DNA of 39,469 nt from Acholeplasmatales bacterium (lineage in GTDB: Bacteria > Bacillota_I > Bacilli_A > Acholeplasmatales > Acholeplasmataceae), in the NCBI GenBank assembly GCA_003249785.1, contig QKIB01000012.1:1-39469 (forward strand). The letters run 5' to 3'. Below are positions 24,714 to 33,241 of this stretch, piece after piece (the first letter of the stretch is position 1; every line of letters begins with the position of its first letter). The translations under genes were made by a program, and so were the position numbers. The notes under the pieces are model-generated. The model was given only the letters and a program-made list of their open reading frames with translations. It had not been told where the DNA came from and did no database searches.

Positions 24714-25259
24714 AATTTGAGATGTCTATCCGCGAGATTAACAAACAAATTGGGCTGATGCGTCGAAACGACAAAACTCATCCCTTCTCGTATCTTCAAT
24801 GTGCCGTTTCAATGTTTCTGTGCTTTCATCATCTAATCCTGACAAAGGTTCATCAAGAATAATCAAATCTGGTTTTCCCAAAAACGTGGAGACGATTGCC
24901 AATTTCTGTTGATTACCTTTAGAGAGCTCATGAATGCTTTTTTCAATCGGCAAATGGAAGGCATTCACCAAATCATGATTGATTTCCGTCTTTTTGATTC
25001 GGGCTAAGGTTTTTAAATAGACTGAAACATTCACAAAAAGAGGCAACATTGCTTTTTCTGGTAGATAACCGATTTTCATTTTGGTTCTTTGAACACGTCC
25101 CAGATCTGGTTTTGTGAATCCCAAAAGTAAATGGATTAATGTCGTCTTCCCGTTACCGTTCTCACCACTCACCAAAACAAAATCACTTTTTTCAATCAAT
25201 AAATTAAATCGATGGTTTAAATATCGCTTTCCTGCCTGATCCAGTTTAATGAGTGGCAT
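24710..25259 (-). pseudogene. ABC transporter ATP-binding protein, frameshifted near 24785-24797
   Basis: The ATPase has Walker A SGENGNGKTTL, signature LSKGNQQK, Walker B LIILDEPLSGLDDES and then loses its frame. In the track's frame it ends at 24738 after 173 aa with no H-loop. Skipping one base near 24794 gives REGMSFVVSTHQPNLF and NLADRHLKL, restoring the H-loop His (STHQ) and a stop at 24710-24712 that overlaps the next start (ATGA). The reconstituted protein is about 182 aa. So a 1-nt indel is present, by sequencing error, recent decay or recoding. No slippery heptamer is visible. Confidence 0.8.
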
Positions 25260-26025
25260 AGCTATGAATCACCAATCCGTTCTCGCTTAACATATCGTAT
25301 TCAATCATGTACCTAAAATTGAAAATATCTTGTCTGCTGCCATCTTCAAAATAAATCAGAATGGGAACATCAAACAACAAAGCATCTTTTTCGGGTATGG
25401 TCAGAACTATCTTTGTCTGATTGACTTGAAAAGAAACGGATGCATCTTTTCCGATTTCAACTTTAGCTATGTTGTCTTGTAAATGTTCATATGTAATCTC
25501 GATCTGATGGAGTCTTGAAATCAGTGCATCATCCCCTTTTGTTCCTTCTAGGGATGACCATTCCAAGTTTCCTATATTGGATTGAGGATCCATCACTGAA
25601 AGAGATCCCAAACTGATTTGATAAGCATCATCATTAATCAGGTGAATCTCAAGCCATAAGTCATCGATCCAGAAATCCTCACCTAAATCAGGAAAAGGAA
25701 TTTTCAAAATAAATTCATAAAACATTTCATTGAGATATGGCTGAATTGATCCTAGGCTGATATTACTCAGTTCAACATCTAGTTTCTTCATGCCTTCTCC
25801 ATCCATCAAGGCGATGGATTCGTAACTGTTTGTATTTAGTAAAGGAGAGTCAGATTCGTTAACATAAAGGGGAATCTCAATCGAGGTATCCTTATCGTAA
25901 AGAAAACTATAATATTGTGTAACACTTAACAGCCTGCCTGAAGGATTTTCTTTTATTTGGGTTATGATGATACCCATGGTCACTAAAACAACAGTCAAGC
26001 TGAAAAAAAGAACACTGTGTTTCAT
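25246..26025 (-). CDS. Membrane-anchored extracytoplasmic protein of unknown function
   Basis: A 259-aa protein with an N-terminal signal/anchor helix (MKHSVLFFSLTVVLVTMGII) and an outside domain rich in acidic and beta-type sequence (EIPLYVNESDSPLLNTNSYE). No known family was recognised. Its last 14 nt overlap the ABC ATPase start and its start overlaps the upstream gene's stop (ATGA), so it is translationally coupled in the cluster. A role as a substrate-capture, immunity or accessory subunit of the transporter is inference from the context. Confidence 0.65.
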   Translation of the reverse strand: MKHSVLFFSLTVVLVTMGIIITQIKENPSGRLLSVTQYYSFLYDKDTSIEIPLYVNESDSPLLNTNSYESIALMDGEGMKKLDVELSNISLGSIQPYLNEMFYEFILKIPFPDLGEDFWIDDLWLEIHLINDDAYQISLGSLSVMDPQSNIGNLEWSSLEGTKGDDALISRLHQIEITYEHLQDNIAKVEIGKDASVSFQVNQTKIVLTIPEKDALLFDVPILIYFEDGSRQDIFNFRYMIEYDMLSENGLVIHSYATH

Positions 26026-26648
26026 ATTCGTTTCTTCTCCAAACGTTGATATTGCGTGGTTACCGTAAAAATCTCATAACCCCCACGATCTGCTCTTATC
26101 CAGAAAATATAGCGTGCAGCAACCCCATTCGTGATTTTTCCTTCACCATAGACATAAAGATCAACTTGTGTGCCAGGATCAACCTTCAGACTGATTTCAT
26201 AAGATTCTTTATCTTCTGAAGAAGACTGATATTCTGTAGACACCTTGATGGTACTTTCTAAGTTATTCTTGAATCCCATGCTGTTACCACTAACTTTAAC
26301 GCTGATAGTCCCAGTTGCTGACAAACTGACTTTTGAACTCATTTGACGATTGAGTTTATAGAGATAATCAATGGCAGTATACCCATCGTTGTAATATGAA
26401 AACAGTGTTTCTGAGACATAAGTGACTTTTGTCTTGGAATTCACCTGATAGACTTTCCAGCCCATAAACTTTCTTTTATCAACAATCTTGTAGTAAGACT
26501 TGTAGTCGTCATCGCTGAAATCCGAAAGCATCTTTCCTTTTGTCATGGTGATGGATTCATAATTCTGATAATCTGATGTCGCTTTAACGGTTTGAGGCAA
26601 CATCCAAACAGTGACGATAAGTAAAAAGAGCAATACACATTTTTTCAT
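26022..26648 (-). CDS. Secreted protein of unknown function
   Basis: A 208-aa protein with a typical signal peptide (MKKCVLLFLLIVTVWMLPQT, then VKA before the likely cleavage at about residue 23). The mature part is rich in Ser, Tyr, Lys and beta-type sequence (SLSATGTISVKVSGNSMGFK), and ends in KKRI. No Cys lipobox is present. It is the first gene of the four-gene ABC cluster, with GGAGG before the ATG. It could be the exported substrate or a partner of the transporter; I cannot decide. No promoter of good quality is seen in the short gap after the pepP terminator. Confidence 0.65.
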   Translation of the reverse strand: MKKCVLLFLLIVTVWMLPQTVKATSDYQNYESITMTKGKMLSDFSDDDYKSYYKIVDKRKFMGWKVYQVNSKTKVTYVSETLFSYYNDGYTAIDYLYKLNRQMSSKVSLSATGTISVKVSGNSMGFKNNLESTIKVSTEYQSSSEDKESYEISLKVDPGTQVDLYVYGEGKITNGVAARYIFWIRADRGGYEIFTVTTQYQRLEKKRI

Positions 26649-26696
26649 GATTCTATCCTCCTGCCCTATGTTAGGAAGTAGATGGATGATTTACTT

Positions 26697-26726
26697 TAAA
26701 AAAAATCCCAGTTCGGCGAACTGGAA
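26697..26726 (-). terminator. Terminator of the pgm-pepP operon
   Basis: CCAGTTCG C CGAACTGG stem followed on the minus strand by eight Ts, just after the pepP stop. Confidence 0.85.
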
Positions 26727-26731
26727 TTCTT

Positions 26732-27982
26732 TTATTTTTTCATATAAGCTTCAATTTCATCAATTTCCTTGATGATATCTTGTGATAAATTGATGCATCC
26801 GTCTTTGGTGACGACCACATCATCTTCGATGCGAATGCCAATCCCTTCTTCTGCAATGTAGAGTCCAGGTTCAACAGTAATTAAAGCACCTTCAGGAATT
26901 GGTAAACTGTAATTTCCAACATCATGCACATCCAGTCCTAGATAATGACCTAAACTATGATAGTAATACTTATCAATTTCTGCATCTTCCTTGATCAATC
27001 CGAGTTTTTTAGCTCCTTCAATTAGGATTTTTCTACCATATTCATTAAACTCAAGAAGTGAAACACCAGGCTTTAGCCATTCAATCGTTTTTTTGTTCGC
27101 TTCCAGAACAACTTCATAAACGGCTCTTTGACGTTCTGAAAAAACACCATTGGATGGATAGACTCTTGTGATATCTGAGCAATAATTCTGATAAGCAACC
27201 CCTAAATCAAATAAGACGAGATCACGATCTAGGATGACACTTTCATTATCCACATAGTGCAAGGTGGTTGCATTTTTCCCACCAGCAGCAATCGTTCCAA
27301 ATGAAGGTGTTGTGCGATGTTTGTTGAGTACATAATTGAATTCTGCTTCCACTTCATATTCCATAAGAGTAGGTTTCAAGTTGTCCATGATTCGATTGAG
27401 ACCCTTTTTCGTGATTTCAATAGCTTCTTTGACTCTTTCTATTTCATACGAATCTTTGACCATTCTAAGTTCAGCCATTAAAAGTTGGCTTGATTTGATC
27501 TGAAGAAATGGATAAAGATCCTTGACGCGGTGCGCATACTTTATAGCAACCGTATCTTGAGCATGTTCATTTTGTCTTTCAAGATCAAGATAAAGTGTAT
27601 CGATGTTTCCAAAGATTGCACGTCTTGAAGTTGATAAGAAACTCCAGATAAATGCATCGAAAGTCTTGATGTTTCTGACTCTTGGTAAAGTGATTTCTGA
27701 TAGGTTGGCTGCTTCTTCGAATGTCAATCCAGCACCATCCCAAAGGACTTTGACAGGATCATTTTCTTCTAGAAAGAGGAAAGTTGCAGTTTCATTTTCA
27801 CCTTTGGCAAACACCAAAGTGACATTTTCTTGTTCGATTCCTGTTAGGTAATAGAAATTTCTGTTGATCGAAAATGGAAAATTCTGGTCATTCGATTTCT
27901 GTGCTGCATGTCCCGAAAAAAAGACGGCAAGGGAATGCTTTGGCAACTGATTGAATAATTTTTCTCTTCGTTCTGTATACAT
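26732..27982 (-). CDS. Xaa-Pro aminopeptidase (M24B family)
   Basis: A 416-aa metallopeptidase that removes N-terminal residues before proline. The N-terminal aminopeptidase-P domain (SINRNFYYLTGIEQENV) precedes the pita-bread domain. Metal ligands are visible: LFDLGVAYQNYCSDITR (Asp pair), HSLGHYLGLDVHDVG (His), VEPGLYI (Glu) and IRIEDDVVV (Glu). The track ORF begins 74 codons earlier, inside the preceding pgm gene; the ATG at 27982 has AAGGAGAA and gives the expected N-terminus. It is 10 nt after pgm in the same operon. Confidence 0.95.
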   Translation of the reverse strand: MYTERREKLFNQLPKHSLAVFFSGHAAQKSNDQNFPFSINRNFYYLTGIEQENVTLVFAKGENETATFLFLEENDPVKVLWDGAGLTFEEAANLSEITLPRVRNIKTFDAFIWSFLSTSRRAIFGNIDTLYLDLERQNEHAQDTVAIKYAHRVKDLYPFLQIKSSQLLMAELRMVKDSYEIERVKEAIEITKKGLNRIMDNLKPTLMEYEVEAEFNYVLNKHRTTPSFGTIAAGGKNATTLHYVDNESVILDRDLVLFDLGVAYQNYCSDITRVYPSNGVFSERQRAVYEVVLEANKKTIEWLKPGVSLLEFNEYGRKILIEGAKKLGLIKEDAEIDKYYYHSLGHYLGLDVHDVGNYSLPIPEGALITVEPGLYIAEEGIGIRIEDDVVVTKDGCINLSQDIIKEIDEIEAYMKK

Positions 27983-27992
27983 AAGTTCTCCT

Positions 27993-29657
27993 TTATAATG
28001 ACTCAATGACAGAAAGGATATGTTCACTGATTTCATTGACATATACTTTCGCTTTGTCCATTGACTCTTGTTTTGTTCCATAATACAATTTGATTTTTGG
28101 TTCTGTTCCGCTCGGTCTAAAAACAATCCATGTGTCATCTTCAAATTGATACTTAAGGACATTAGATTCTGGATAATCCAGTTTTGTCGTCTGCTTTCCT
28201 TCAATACGAATGCCTTTTTCGAAGTCTTCGAAAACCAGTAACTTCTTACCTTTGAGCTGTGGTGGATTGTCCCGGAAGTGATCCATGATGTGTTGCATCT
28301 TTTCTAAACCGCTGATGCCATTAAACATGATGCTCTTGGTATATTCGTAATAGTAACCATATGATTGATAGATTTGATCGAGATAATCAATCATCGTCAA
28401 ACCCTTTAATTTAAGGAAATTAGCGATTTCAGCAAGGATATAGACTGCTTGAACTGCATCTTTGTCTCTGACAAAGTCCTTGACAAGACTACCATAAGAT
28501 TCTTCACAGCCAAACATATAGATACCTTTGTCTTTATGGATCTCAGCTTGTTCACCGATAAACTTAAATCCAGTTAATGTCGTCACGACTTTCATACCAA
28601 ATGAAGTTGCGATTCTATGAATCATATCGGTTGTAACCACAGTCGTATAGACATATCCGACGTCAGGCAAAGCATGATCTTTTTGTTTCTCTGAAAGAAT
28701 ATAATAAAGCTCGATGGTCGCAGTCTGATTCCCGGTTAACAAATGCCAATTTCCATCCTTTTGAACAGCAATCCCTAATCGATCGGAGTCAGGATCAGTG
28801 ACCATCACGATATCTGCATTGAGTTCTTTCGCATATTCTACTGTTTTTTCATATGCAATTTCATCTTCTGGATTGGATGACTTGGTATTAGAAAACATGG
28901 GATCGATAATCATTTGTGGTTCATAAGGATGAATGTCATAGCCTTGTGCTTTCATAAATTTAGGAATCACTGTTCCGCCACAACCATGCAGTGGTGAATA
29001 GACGATCTTAATTTTCTTTTCTAGGTCATGAAGGTGAATGGTTTCAACTTCATCTAAATAAATCATATCGAATGTTTCATCGATTCGATGAATGTAATCA
29101 TTTTCCACTGACGAAATATCAAAAGGATCTGTGATTTTCTCGATCTCAGCAATCACCAGATTAGCATCATGCGGATTGAGCTGAGCACCTGTATGATCAT
29201 ATGCTTTATAGCCGTTATATGCTTTTGGATTGTGTGATGCAGTAATCATGATGCCACCGGCAGCATGGAAATAGCGCACAGCAAATGAGAGCATCGGTGT
29301 CGGTCTTAAATTGTCAAATAGAAAAGATTCAATACCTTGAGCAGCGAGCACTTTTGCAGATTCTCTGGCAAAACGTTTGGAATCTTTGCGGTTGTCATAA
29401 CTGATGGCAACACCACCTTTGACATTTTGCTTTTTCAAGTAGCGTGCAAATCCTAATGTTGCACGTCTGATGGTATATAGATTGATACGATTGGTACCAA
29501 CACCCATCAATCCTCTCATCCCACCGGTTCCAAAACCTAGGTCTGTATAAAATGCTTCTTTTATCTCTTCTTCATTCAATTCTAGTAATTCTTTTTTAAG
29601 TGCTGGATCCAAATCTTTTTCTTGAAGCCAAGCGATGTAGTTTTCTTTATAATCCAT
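27993..29657 (-). CDS. Phospho-sugar mutase (phosphoglucomutase/phosphomannomutase)
   Basis: A 554-aa alpha-D-phosphohexomutase that interconverts glucose-1-phosphate and glucose-6-phosphate, with possible action on mannose phosphates. The phosphoserine motif is TASHNPKAYNGYK (Ser141), the metal-binding loop DPDSDRLG, the sugar-binding GCEESYG and the C-terminal phosphate site FRPSGTEPK. Length fits the PgcA subgroup. The start is the ATG at 29657 with AGGTGAT; the track start (a GTG) is inside that ribosome site. A -10 TATAAT lies at 29675-29680, immediately after the coaX terminator. Followed by pepP. Confidence 0.95.
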   Translation of the reverse strand: MDYKENYIAWLQEKDLDPALKKELLELNEEEIKEAFYTDLGFGTGGMRGLMGVGTNRINLYTIRRATLGFARYLKKQNVKGGVAISYDNRKDSKRFARESAKVLAAQGIESFLFDNLRPTPMLSFAVRYFHAAGGIMITASHNPKAYNGYKAYDHTGAQLNPHDANLVIAEIEKITDPFDISSVENDYIHRIDETFDMIYLDEVETIHLHDLEKKIKIVYSPLHGCGGTVIPKFMKAQGYDIHPYEPQMIIDPMFSNTKSSNPEDEIAYEKTVEYAKELNADIVMVTDPDSDRLGIAVQKDGNWHLLTGNQTATIELYYILSEKQKDHALPDVGYVYTTVVTTDMIHRIATSFGMKVVTTLTGFKFIGEQAEIHKDKGIYMFGCEESYGSLVKDFVRDKDAVQAVYILAEIANFLKLKGLTMIDYLDQIYQSYGYYYEYTKSIMFNGISGLEKMQHIMDHFRDNPPQLKGKKLLVFEDFEKGIRIEGKQTTKLDYPESNVLKYQFEDDTWIVFRPSGTEPKIKLYYGTKQESMDKAKVYVNEISEHILSVIESL

Positions 29658-29690
29658 ATTTATCACCTGTCATTATTATAAACTATTTTT

Positions 29691-29722
29691 ATAAAAAAAT
29701 AACCAGAAATAACTGGCTATTT
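29691..29722 (-). terminator. Terminator of coaX
   Basis: AAATAGCCAG/CTGGTTATTT 10-bp stem (one G-U), loop TTATTT, followed on the minus strand by Ts; overlaps the coaX stop. Confidence 0.8.
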
Positions 29723-30472
29723 CGATATTGGTTGATTTCTATGATAGATTTTAAGCAAGCCCTTGAGAACAAGATCTGGATCTCTTGTGAGCGGATGATT
29801 GCATAATGGAGCGATCGTCTGTGATAATCCTCCAGTCAAAATGACCTGAAAGGAATCCTTGGTTTCAGCCTTGATTCTATCAATCAAGCCATCAACTTGA
29901 GCAGCAACCCCATATGTTACACCGGATTGCATGCAGGTGATGGTATTGGTTCCAAGCACTTTCTTTGGAACTTCGATATCAATATCTGGTAATAATGCTG
30001 TGTTACCTACAAGCGCTTTGATTGATATGCTGACTCCTGGCGTGATGATGACACCTAATATGGTCTTGTTCTTCACATAAATATACTTAATCGCCGTTCC
30101 AAGATCAATAACTAAAGAGGATGTGATTTCATCTTCAACTGCAACCGCACCACAAATCAGATCCGCACCAACTTCCTTGGGATTATCTGTTTTGACATTG
30201 ATCCCAGTTTTAACACCTGGTCCGACAATTAAAGGTTCCAATTTGAGCAAACGTAGTGAAATGTCTTTCAGTTTTTCAGTAATTCGAGGAACAACAGAGG
30301 AAATGGCAACCGCATGAATTTGTGACATGTCAATCAATGATTTCATTGCAATGTAATATTCATCTGCAGTTTTGGTTACTTCTGTATTTAAACGAAAACT
30401 ATCAACAATCCTATTTCCTTCGGAGATGCCAATACTGATATTCGTATTGCCAACATCAAATAATAAAATCAT
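29717..30472 (-). CDS. coaX: Type III pantothenate kinase
   Basis: A 251-aa ASKHA-fold kinase for the first step of coenzyme A synthesis. Visible motifs: FDVGNTNISIGI (phosphate 1 loop, Asp6), KEVGADLICGA (catalytic region), LVIDLGTAIKYI, and GVIITPGVSIS with an adenosine motif near LTGGLSQ. Type III enzymes are not inhibited by CoA, need a monovalent cation, and do not share sequence with CoaA or type II. The ECF-type S component 15 nt upstream very likely imports the substrate, pantothenate. Confidence 0.95.
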   Translation of the reverse strand: MILLFDVGNTNISIGISEGNRIVDSFRLNTEVTKTADEYYIAMKSLIDMSQIHAVAISSVVPRITEKLKDISLRLLKLEPLIVGPGVKTGINVKTDNPKEVGADLICGAVAVEDEITSSLVIDLGTAIKYIYVKNKTILGVIITPGVSISIKALVGNTALLPDIDIEVPKKVLGTNTITCMQSGVTYGVAAQVDGLIDRIKAETKDSFQVILTGGLSQTIAPLCNHPLTRDPDLVLKGLLKIYHRNQPISK

Positions 30473-30487
30473 AAACTCACTCTTTTC

Positions 30488-31249
30488 TTATCTGTTTTTT
30501 ACCATACTTAATGCGATGACAATCGGTGTTCCGATGATTGCAGCAGCAAGCGCTTCAACGAGTCCATTGGTAACTGCAATTGTATAGATGATTCCAAGTA
30601 GATCGTTGGTTCCAAAAAGATCAATCATTGTTTGAGGAACAAAAATCACTAAGGCACTTAACACGAGAATCGTATGAATGACCGTACTGATGATCATAAT
30701 CGATGGAATCAGAATCCGTTTCTTATCTTGCGAACGCACAAAGGCAAAATACAAAGTGACAAATAATCCGATTACAATCAGTGCAATCACTGAAAGTGTT
30801 GCTTGATTCCAGCTTGTAAAATCAGCGATCGCCTTGAATCCAAAGAAGATACCAAACAAAGTAATGAAAACGACACTTCCGAAAATATAAACATCACTAT
30901 GTTTGAATTTGCCATCTAGAGCTTTTAAACCTTGAAATACGTAAATTGCCGCAATCACAAATAAAAATCTTGGCAAAACCGAAATCAGAGGGTTCTGAAA
31001 GGCAACATCGAGCGGACCAACCGGTGTGAATGACCGGATCCATGATCCAATTCCGAAAAACAATCCCAGCAGGATGCTATACCGTTTAGGTAACAAAAAA
31101 ACGCCGATCAGTACAGGAATATGGATGATGGTGACACTCACAAATGGGGTGAGTGGAATGAACCCAAGATTGGGTATGAAAATCATCATCAAGATAATCG
31201 CTGCAAAAACAGACGTCAAAGTTAAATCTTGAACATTATTCTTTTTCAT
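30488..31249 (-). CDS. ECF transporter substrate-specificity (S) component, probable pantothenate (PanT-like)
   Basis: A 253-aa protein with about seven predicted membrane segments. The N-terminal part has the S-component pattern IPNLGFIPLTPFVSVTIIHI, then PVLIGVFLLPKRYSILLGLF and NPLISVLPRFL. Such proteins bind a vitamin and join the shared EcfA-EcfT module, which is not in this window. Being next to coaX, pantothenate is the most likely substrate. It is longer than the usual S component (about 180-210 aa). Driven by its own promoter (31293-31321), with GGAGAA ahead of the ATG. Confidence 0.88.
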   Translation of the reverse strand: MKKNNVQDLTLTSVFAAIILMMIFIPNLGFIPLTPFVSVTIIHIPVLIGVFLLPKRYSILLGLFFGIGSWIRSFTPVGPLDVAFQNPLISVLPRFLFVIAAIYVFQGLKALDGKFKHSDVYIFGSVVFITLFGIFFGFKAIADFTSWNQATLSVIALIVIGLFVTLYFAFVRSQDKKRILIPSIMIISTVIHTILVLSALVIFVPQTMIDLFGTNDLLGIIYTIAVTNGLVEALAAAIIGTPIVIALSMVKNR

Positions 31250-31292
31250 GTTTTCTCCTTTTTAGGCCTCTAAGGGTCCCATAAGTACTTTC

Positions 31293-31321
31293 ATTATAAC
31301 GCAAAAACGTGAAAAAGACAA
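31293..31321 (-). promoter_or_regulatory. Promoter of the S component-coaX operon
   Basis: Minus strand TTGTCT (31316-31321), 17-bp spacer, TATAAT (31293-31298). The leader carries GGGACCC and AGGCCT short palindromes; no riboswitch class is apparent. Confidence 0.7.
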
Positions 31322-31346
31322 TGGAAAGAATTCGAGAAATCCTTCC
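31316..31346 (-). terminator. Weak terminator after the aldo/keto reductase gene
   Basis: GGAAGGA/TCTTTCC 7-bp stem (one G-U), followed by TTGTCTTTTTC, which overlaps the -35 of the next promoter. Confidence 0.4.
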
Positions 31347-32186
31347 CTATTTTTGGTAGGTGCTCCAACTGTTGTTATCAGGATCGGTATAGACACGCTT
31401 GCCGCGGTTGAGTGCATTGATTTCTGAAACTTCATGTGATGACAATTCTAGAAATTGTCCTTGGTAATTTTCAAGAATTCTGGAAGGCGTCACAGATTTA
31501 GGAATCATGATAATTCCGCGGTGAAGTCCCCAAGCGATGACAACCTGAGTGATGGTTGCTTGATGGTGGTCTGCAATTTCTTGTAGTTTTTCACAGTAAG
31601 GCTCTTCAAAGATACCACCTTTCATGAAAGGTCCATAAGATTCAATCGCAATCTGTTCACTTTCAAGATAGGTTTGAAGTGGTATTTGATTGAGTCCAGG
31701 ATGAAGTTCAACCTGATTGACCATTGGTTTGATTTTTGCTGTTTCTAGCAGATCTATGATGTGATGTCTTTGGAAATTGGATACACCGATGGCTCTGACG
31801 AGCTTTCTTTCATATAAGGATTCAAAGAATGCCCATGTTGCTTGATTGATTGCTTTGTTGTGATTTGGCCAGTGAATCAAAATCAGATCAATATAATCAG
31901 TCTTGAGTTTTCTTAAAGATTCATCAAAAGCTTTTTGCATGTTTTCAACACTTGAATGGATGAGTTGTTTTGTCGTGATGAAGATTTCATTTCTTGGAAT
32001 TTTTGAGTCAATGATCGCTTCACCAACACTTGCTTCATTTTGATACATTTGAGCTGTATCAATGTGACGATAACCTACAGATAAAGCATATTTGACCGTT
32101 TCATAAGCACTTTCACCTGGAGCAACCCGAAAGGTTCCAAGTCCAAACATTGGCATCATGACGCCATTAGATAGGTGTTTAATCAT
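31347..32186 (-). CDS. Aldo/keto reductase
   Basis: A 279-aa NADPH-dependent (beta/alpha)8 reductase with the catalytic tetrad Asp43, Tyr48, Lys73 and His105 (HIDTAQMYQNE, FITTKQL, LILIHWP). The cofactor-binding end IPKSVTPSRILEN is standard for the AKR5-like subgroup (2,5-diketo-gluconate or methylglyoxal reductases). The physiological substrate cannot be told; aldehyde detoxification is the usual suggestion. Its ATG overlaps the stop of the upstream M42 gene (ATGA). Confidence 0.92.
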   Translation of the reverse strand: MIKHLSNGVMMPMFGLGTFRVAPGESAYETVKYALSVGYRHIDTAQMYQNEASVGEAIIDSKIPRNEIFITTKQLIHSSVENMQKAFDESLRKLKTDYIDLILIHWPNHNKAINQATWAFFESLYERKLVRAIGVSNFQRHHIIDLLETAKIKPMVNQVELHPGLNQIPLQTYLESEQIAIESYGPFMKGGIFEEPYCEKLQEIADHHQATITQVVIAWGLHRGIIMIPKSVTPSRILENYQGQFLELSSHEVSEINALNRGKRVYTDPDNNSWSTYQK

Positions 32187-33241
32187 GAGTTACTCTCCTT
32201 AAGTTCTTGTATTTTTTCTGGTGTTAATGTTCGAAGAACAGTAAAGACCATTTTCCGTGCTGCATCGAGATCTCTTAAGTCCATCATTGCAGCAGTGGAG
32301 TGAATATAACGGGCTGGCAAGCCAATCGTTGTTGCAAGCACACCAACATTCAAATCAAGTGCTTTAGCTGCATCGGTTCCACCAAGCGATGTGAAATATT
32401 GATAAGGTATATGATGCTTCTTCGATAGCTTTGTAAAGAAATCGAGTAAGCCCTGATGCATTACATTGCGGGGATCATACATTCTTAATAAATAACCTTG
32501 TCCCAAACCGCCAAGCGCATTTGCATCCAAAGCATCATTGACTGGTGATGCATCGAGTGCTAAAAAGACATCGGGTTGATATTTTTGGACAGCGGTTTCT
32601 GCACCACGTAAGCCAACTTCTTCCTGAACGGTTGCACCAACGACTAAAGTGAAAGGTAAATCAATTGGTGCGAATTTAGCCATGGTTTCCAATGCCAAAC
32701 CACATCCATAGCGATTATCAATGGATTTAGAGATGACTCGATTGGAATTCTTAGTATAAGCAAACGGATTATCATAGAGGACCATATTACCCAATTCAAC
32801 ACCAAAAGCGATTGCTTCTTCTTTGGAAGATGCACCAATATCTAGGATCAAGTCCCCGATTTTTGTGTTTTGTTCTTTTTTGAGATGCGGAGGAATCGCT
32901 CCAATAATCCCTTTAATGACACCATTTTTGGTATATACATTCAGGACTTGTGAAACAAACACTTCACCATTTAAAGATCCAAGGTTTTGAAGTTTCAACA
33001 TACCTTTGGCATTGATACCGACTACCATCATGCCGACTTCATCCATATGACCAGCGACCATGACAACAGGTGCATGTTCCGCTTTTGCCTTCTTGACTGC
33101 AAAAATTGAACCCAATCGATCCGTTTCAATCGAATATACTGGGTATTTTGACATTTCTTTTTTCATGTAAGTTCTGATTTGATGCTCATAACCACTGGTT
33201 CCAGGCAAATCAAATAAGTCTTTATAAAGTTTCTTTAGCAT
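32183..33241 (-). CDS. M42 family metallopeptidase, second copy
   Basis: A 352-aa M42 aminopeptidase with the metal set VAGHMDEVG (His65, Asp67), SIDNRYG, TVQEEVGLRG (catalytic and ligand Glu), ALDASP and the last His in RYIHST. It differs from the first copy at 19552 in many places, for example ALDASP versus AIDSGL, which likely reflects a different side-chain preference. The start overlaps the trmB end by 20 nt and the end overlaps the aldo/keto reductase start, as a tight operon trmB-M42-AKR. Confidence 0.94.
   Translation of the reverse strand: MLKKLYKDLFDLPGTSGYEHQIRTYMKKEMSKYPVYSIETDRLGSIFAVKKAKAEHAPVVMVAGHMDEVGMMVVGINAKGMLKLQNLGSLNGEVFVSQVLNVYTKNGVIKGIIGAIPPHLKKEQNTKIGDLILDIGASSKEEAIAFGVELGNMVLYDNPFAYTKNSNRVISKSIDNRYGCGLALETMAKFAPIDLPFTLVVGATVQEEVGLRGAETAVQKYQPDVFLALDASPVNDALDANALGGLGQGYLLRMYDPRNVMHQGLLDFFTKLSKKHHIPYQYFTSLGGTDAAKALDLNVGVLATTIGLPARYIHSTAAMMDLRDLDAARKMVFTVLRTLTPEKIQELKESNS

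Noticed and set aside
24571-24774. 67-aa minus-strand ORF over the ABC ATPase/permease junction
   Set aside because: It is in the third frame, distinct from both the ATPase frame and its frameshifted continuation, and has no recognisable content.
27983-28204. 74-residue N-terminal extension of the Xaa-Pro aminopeptidase
   Set aside because: It reads through the end of pgm in another frame; the ATG at 27982 has a good ribosome site and the normal family start.
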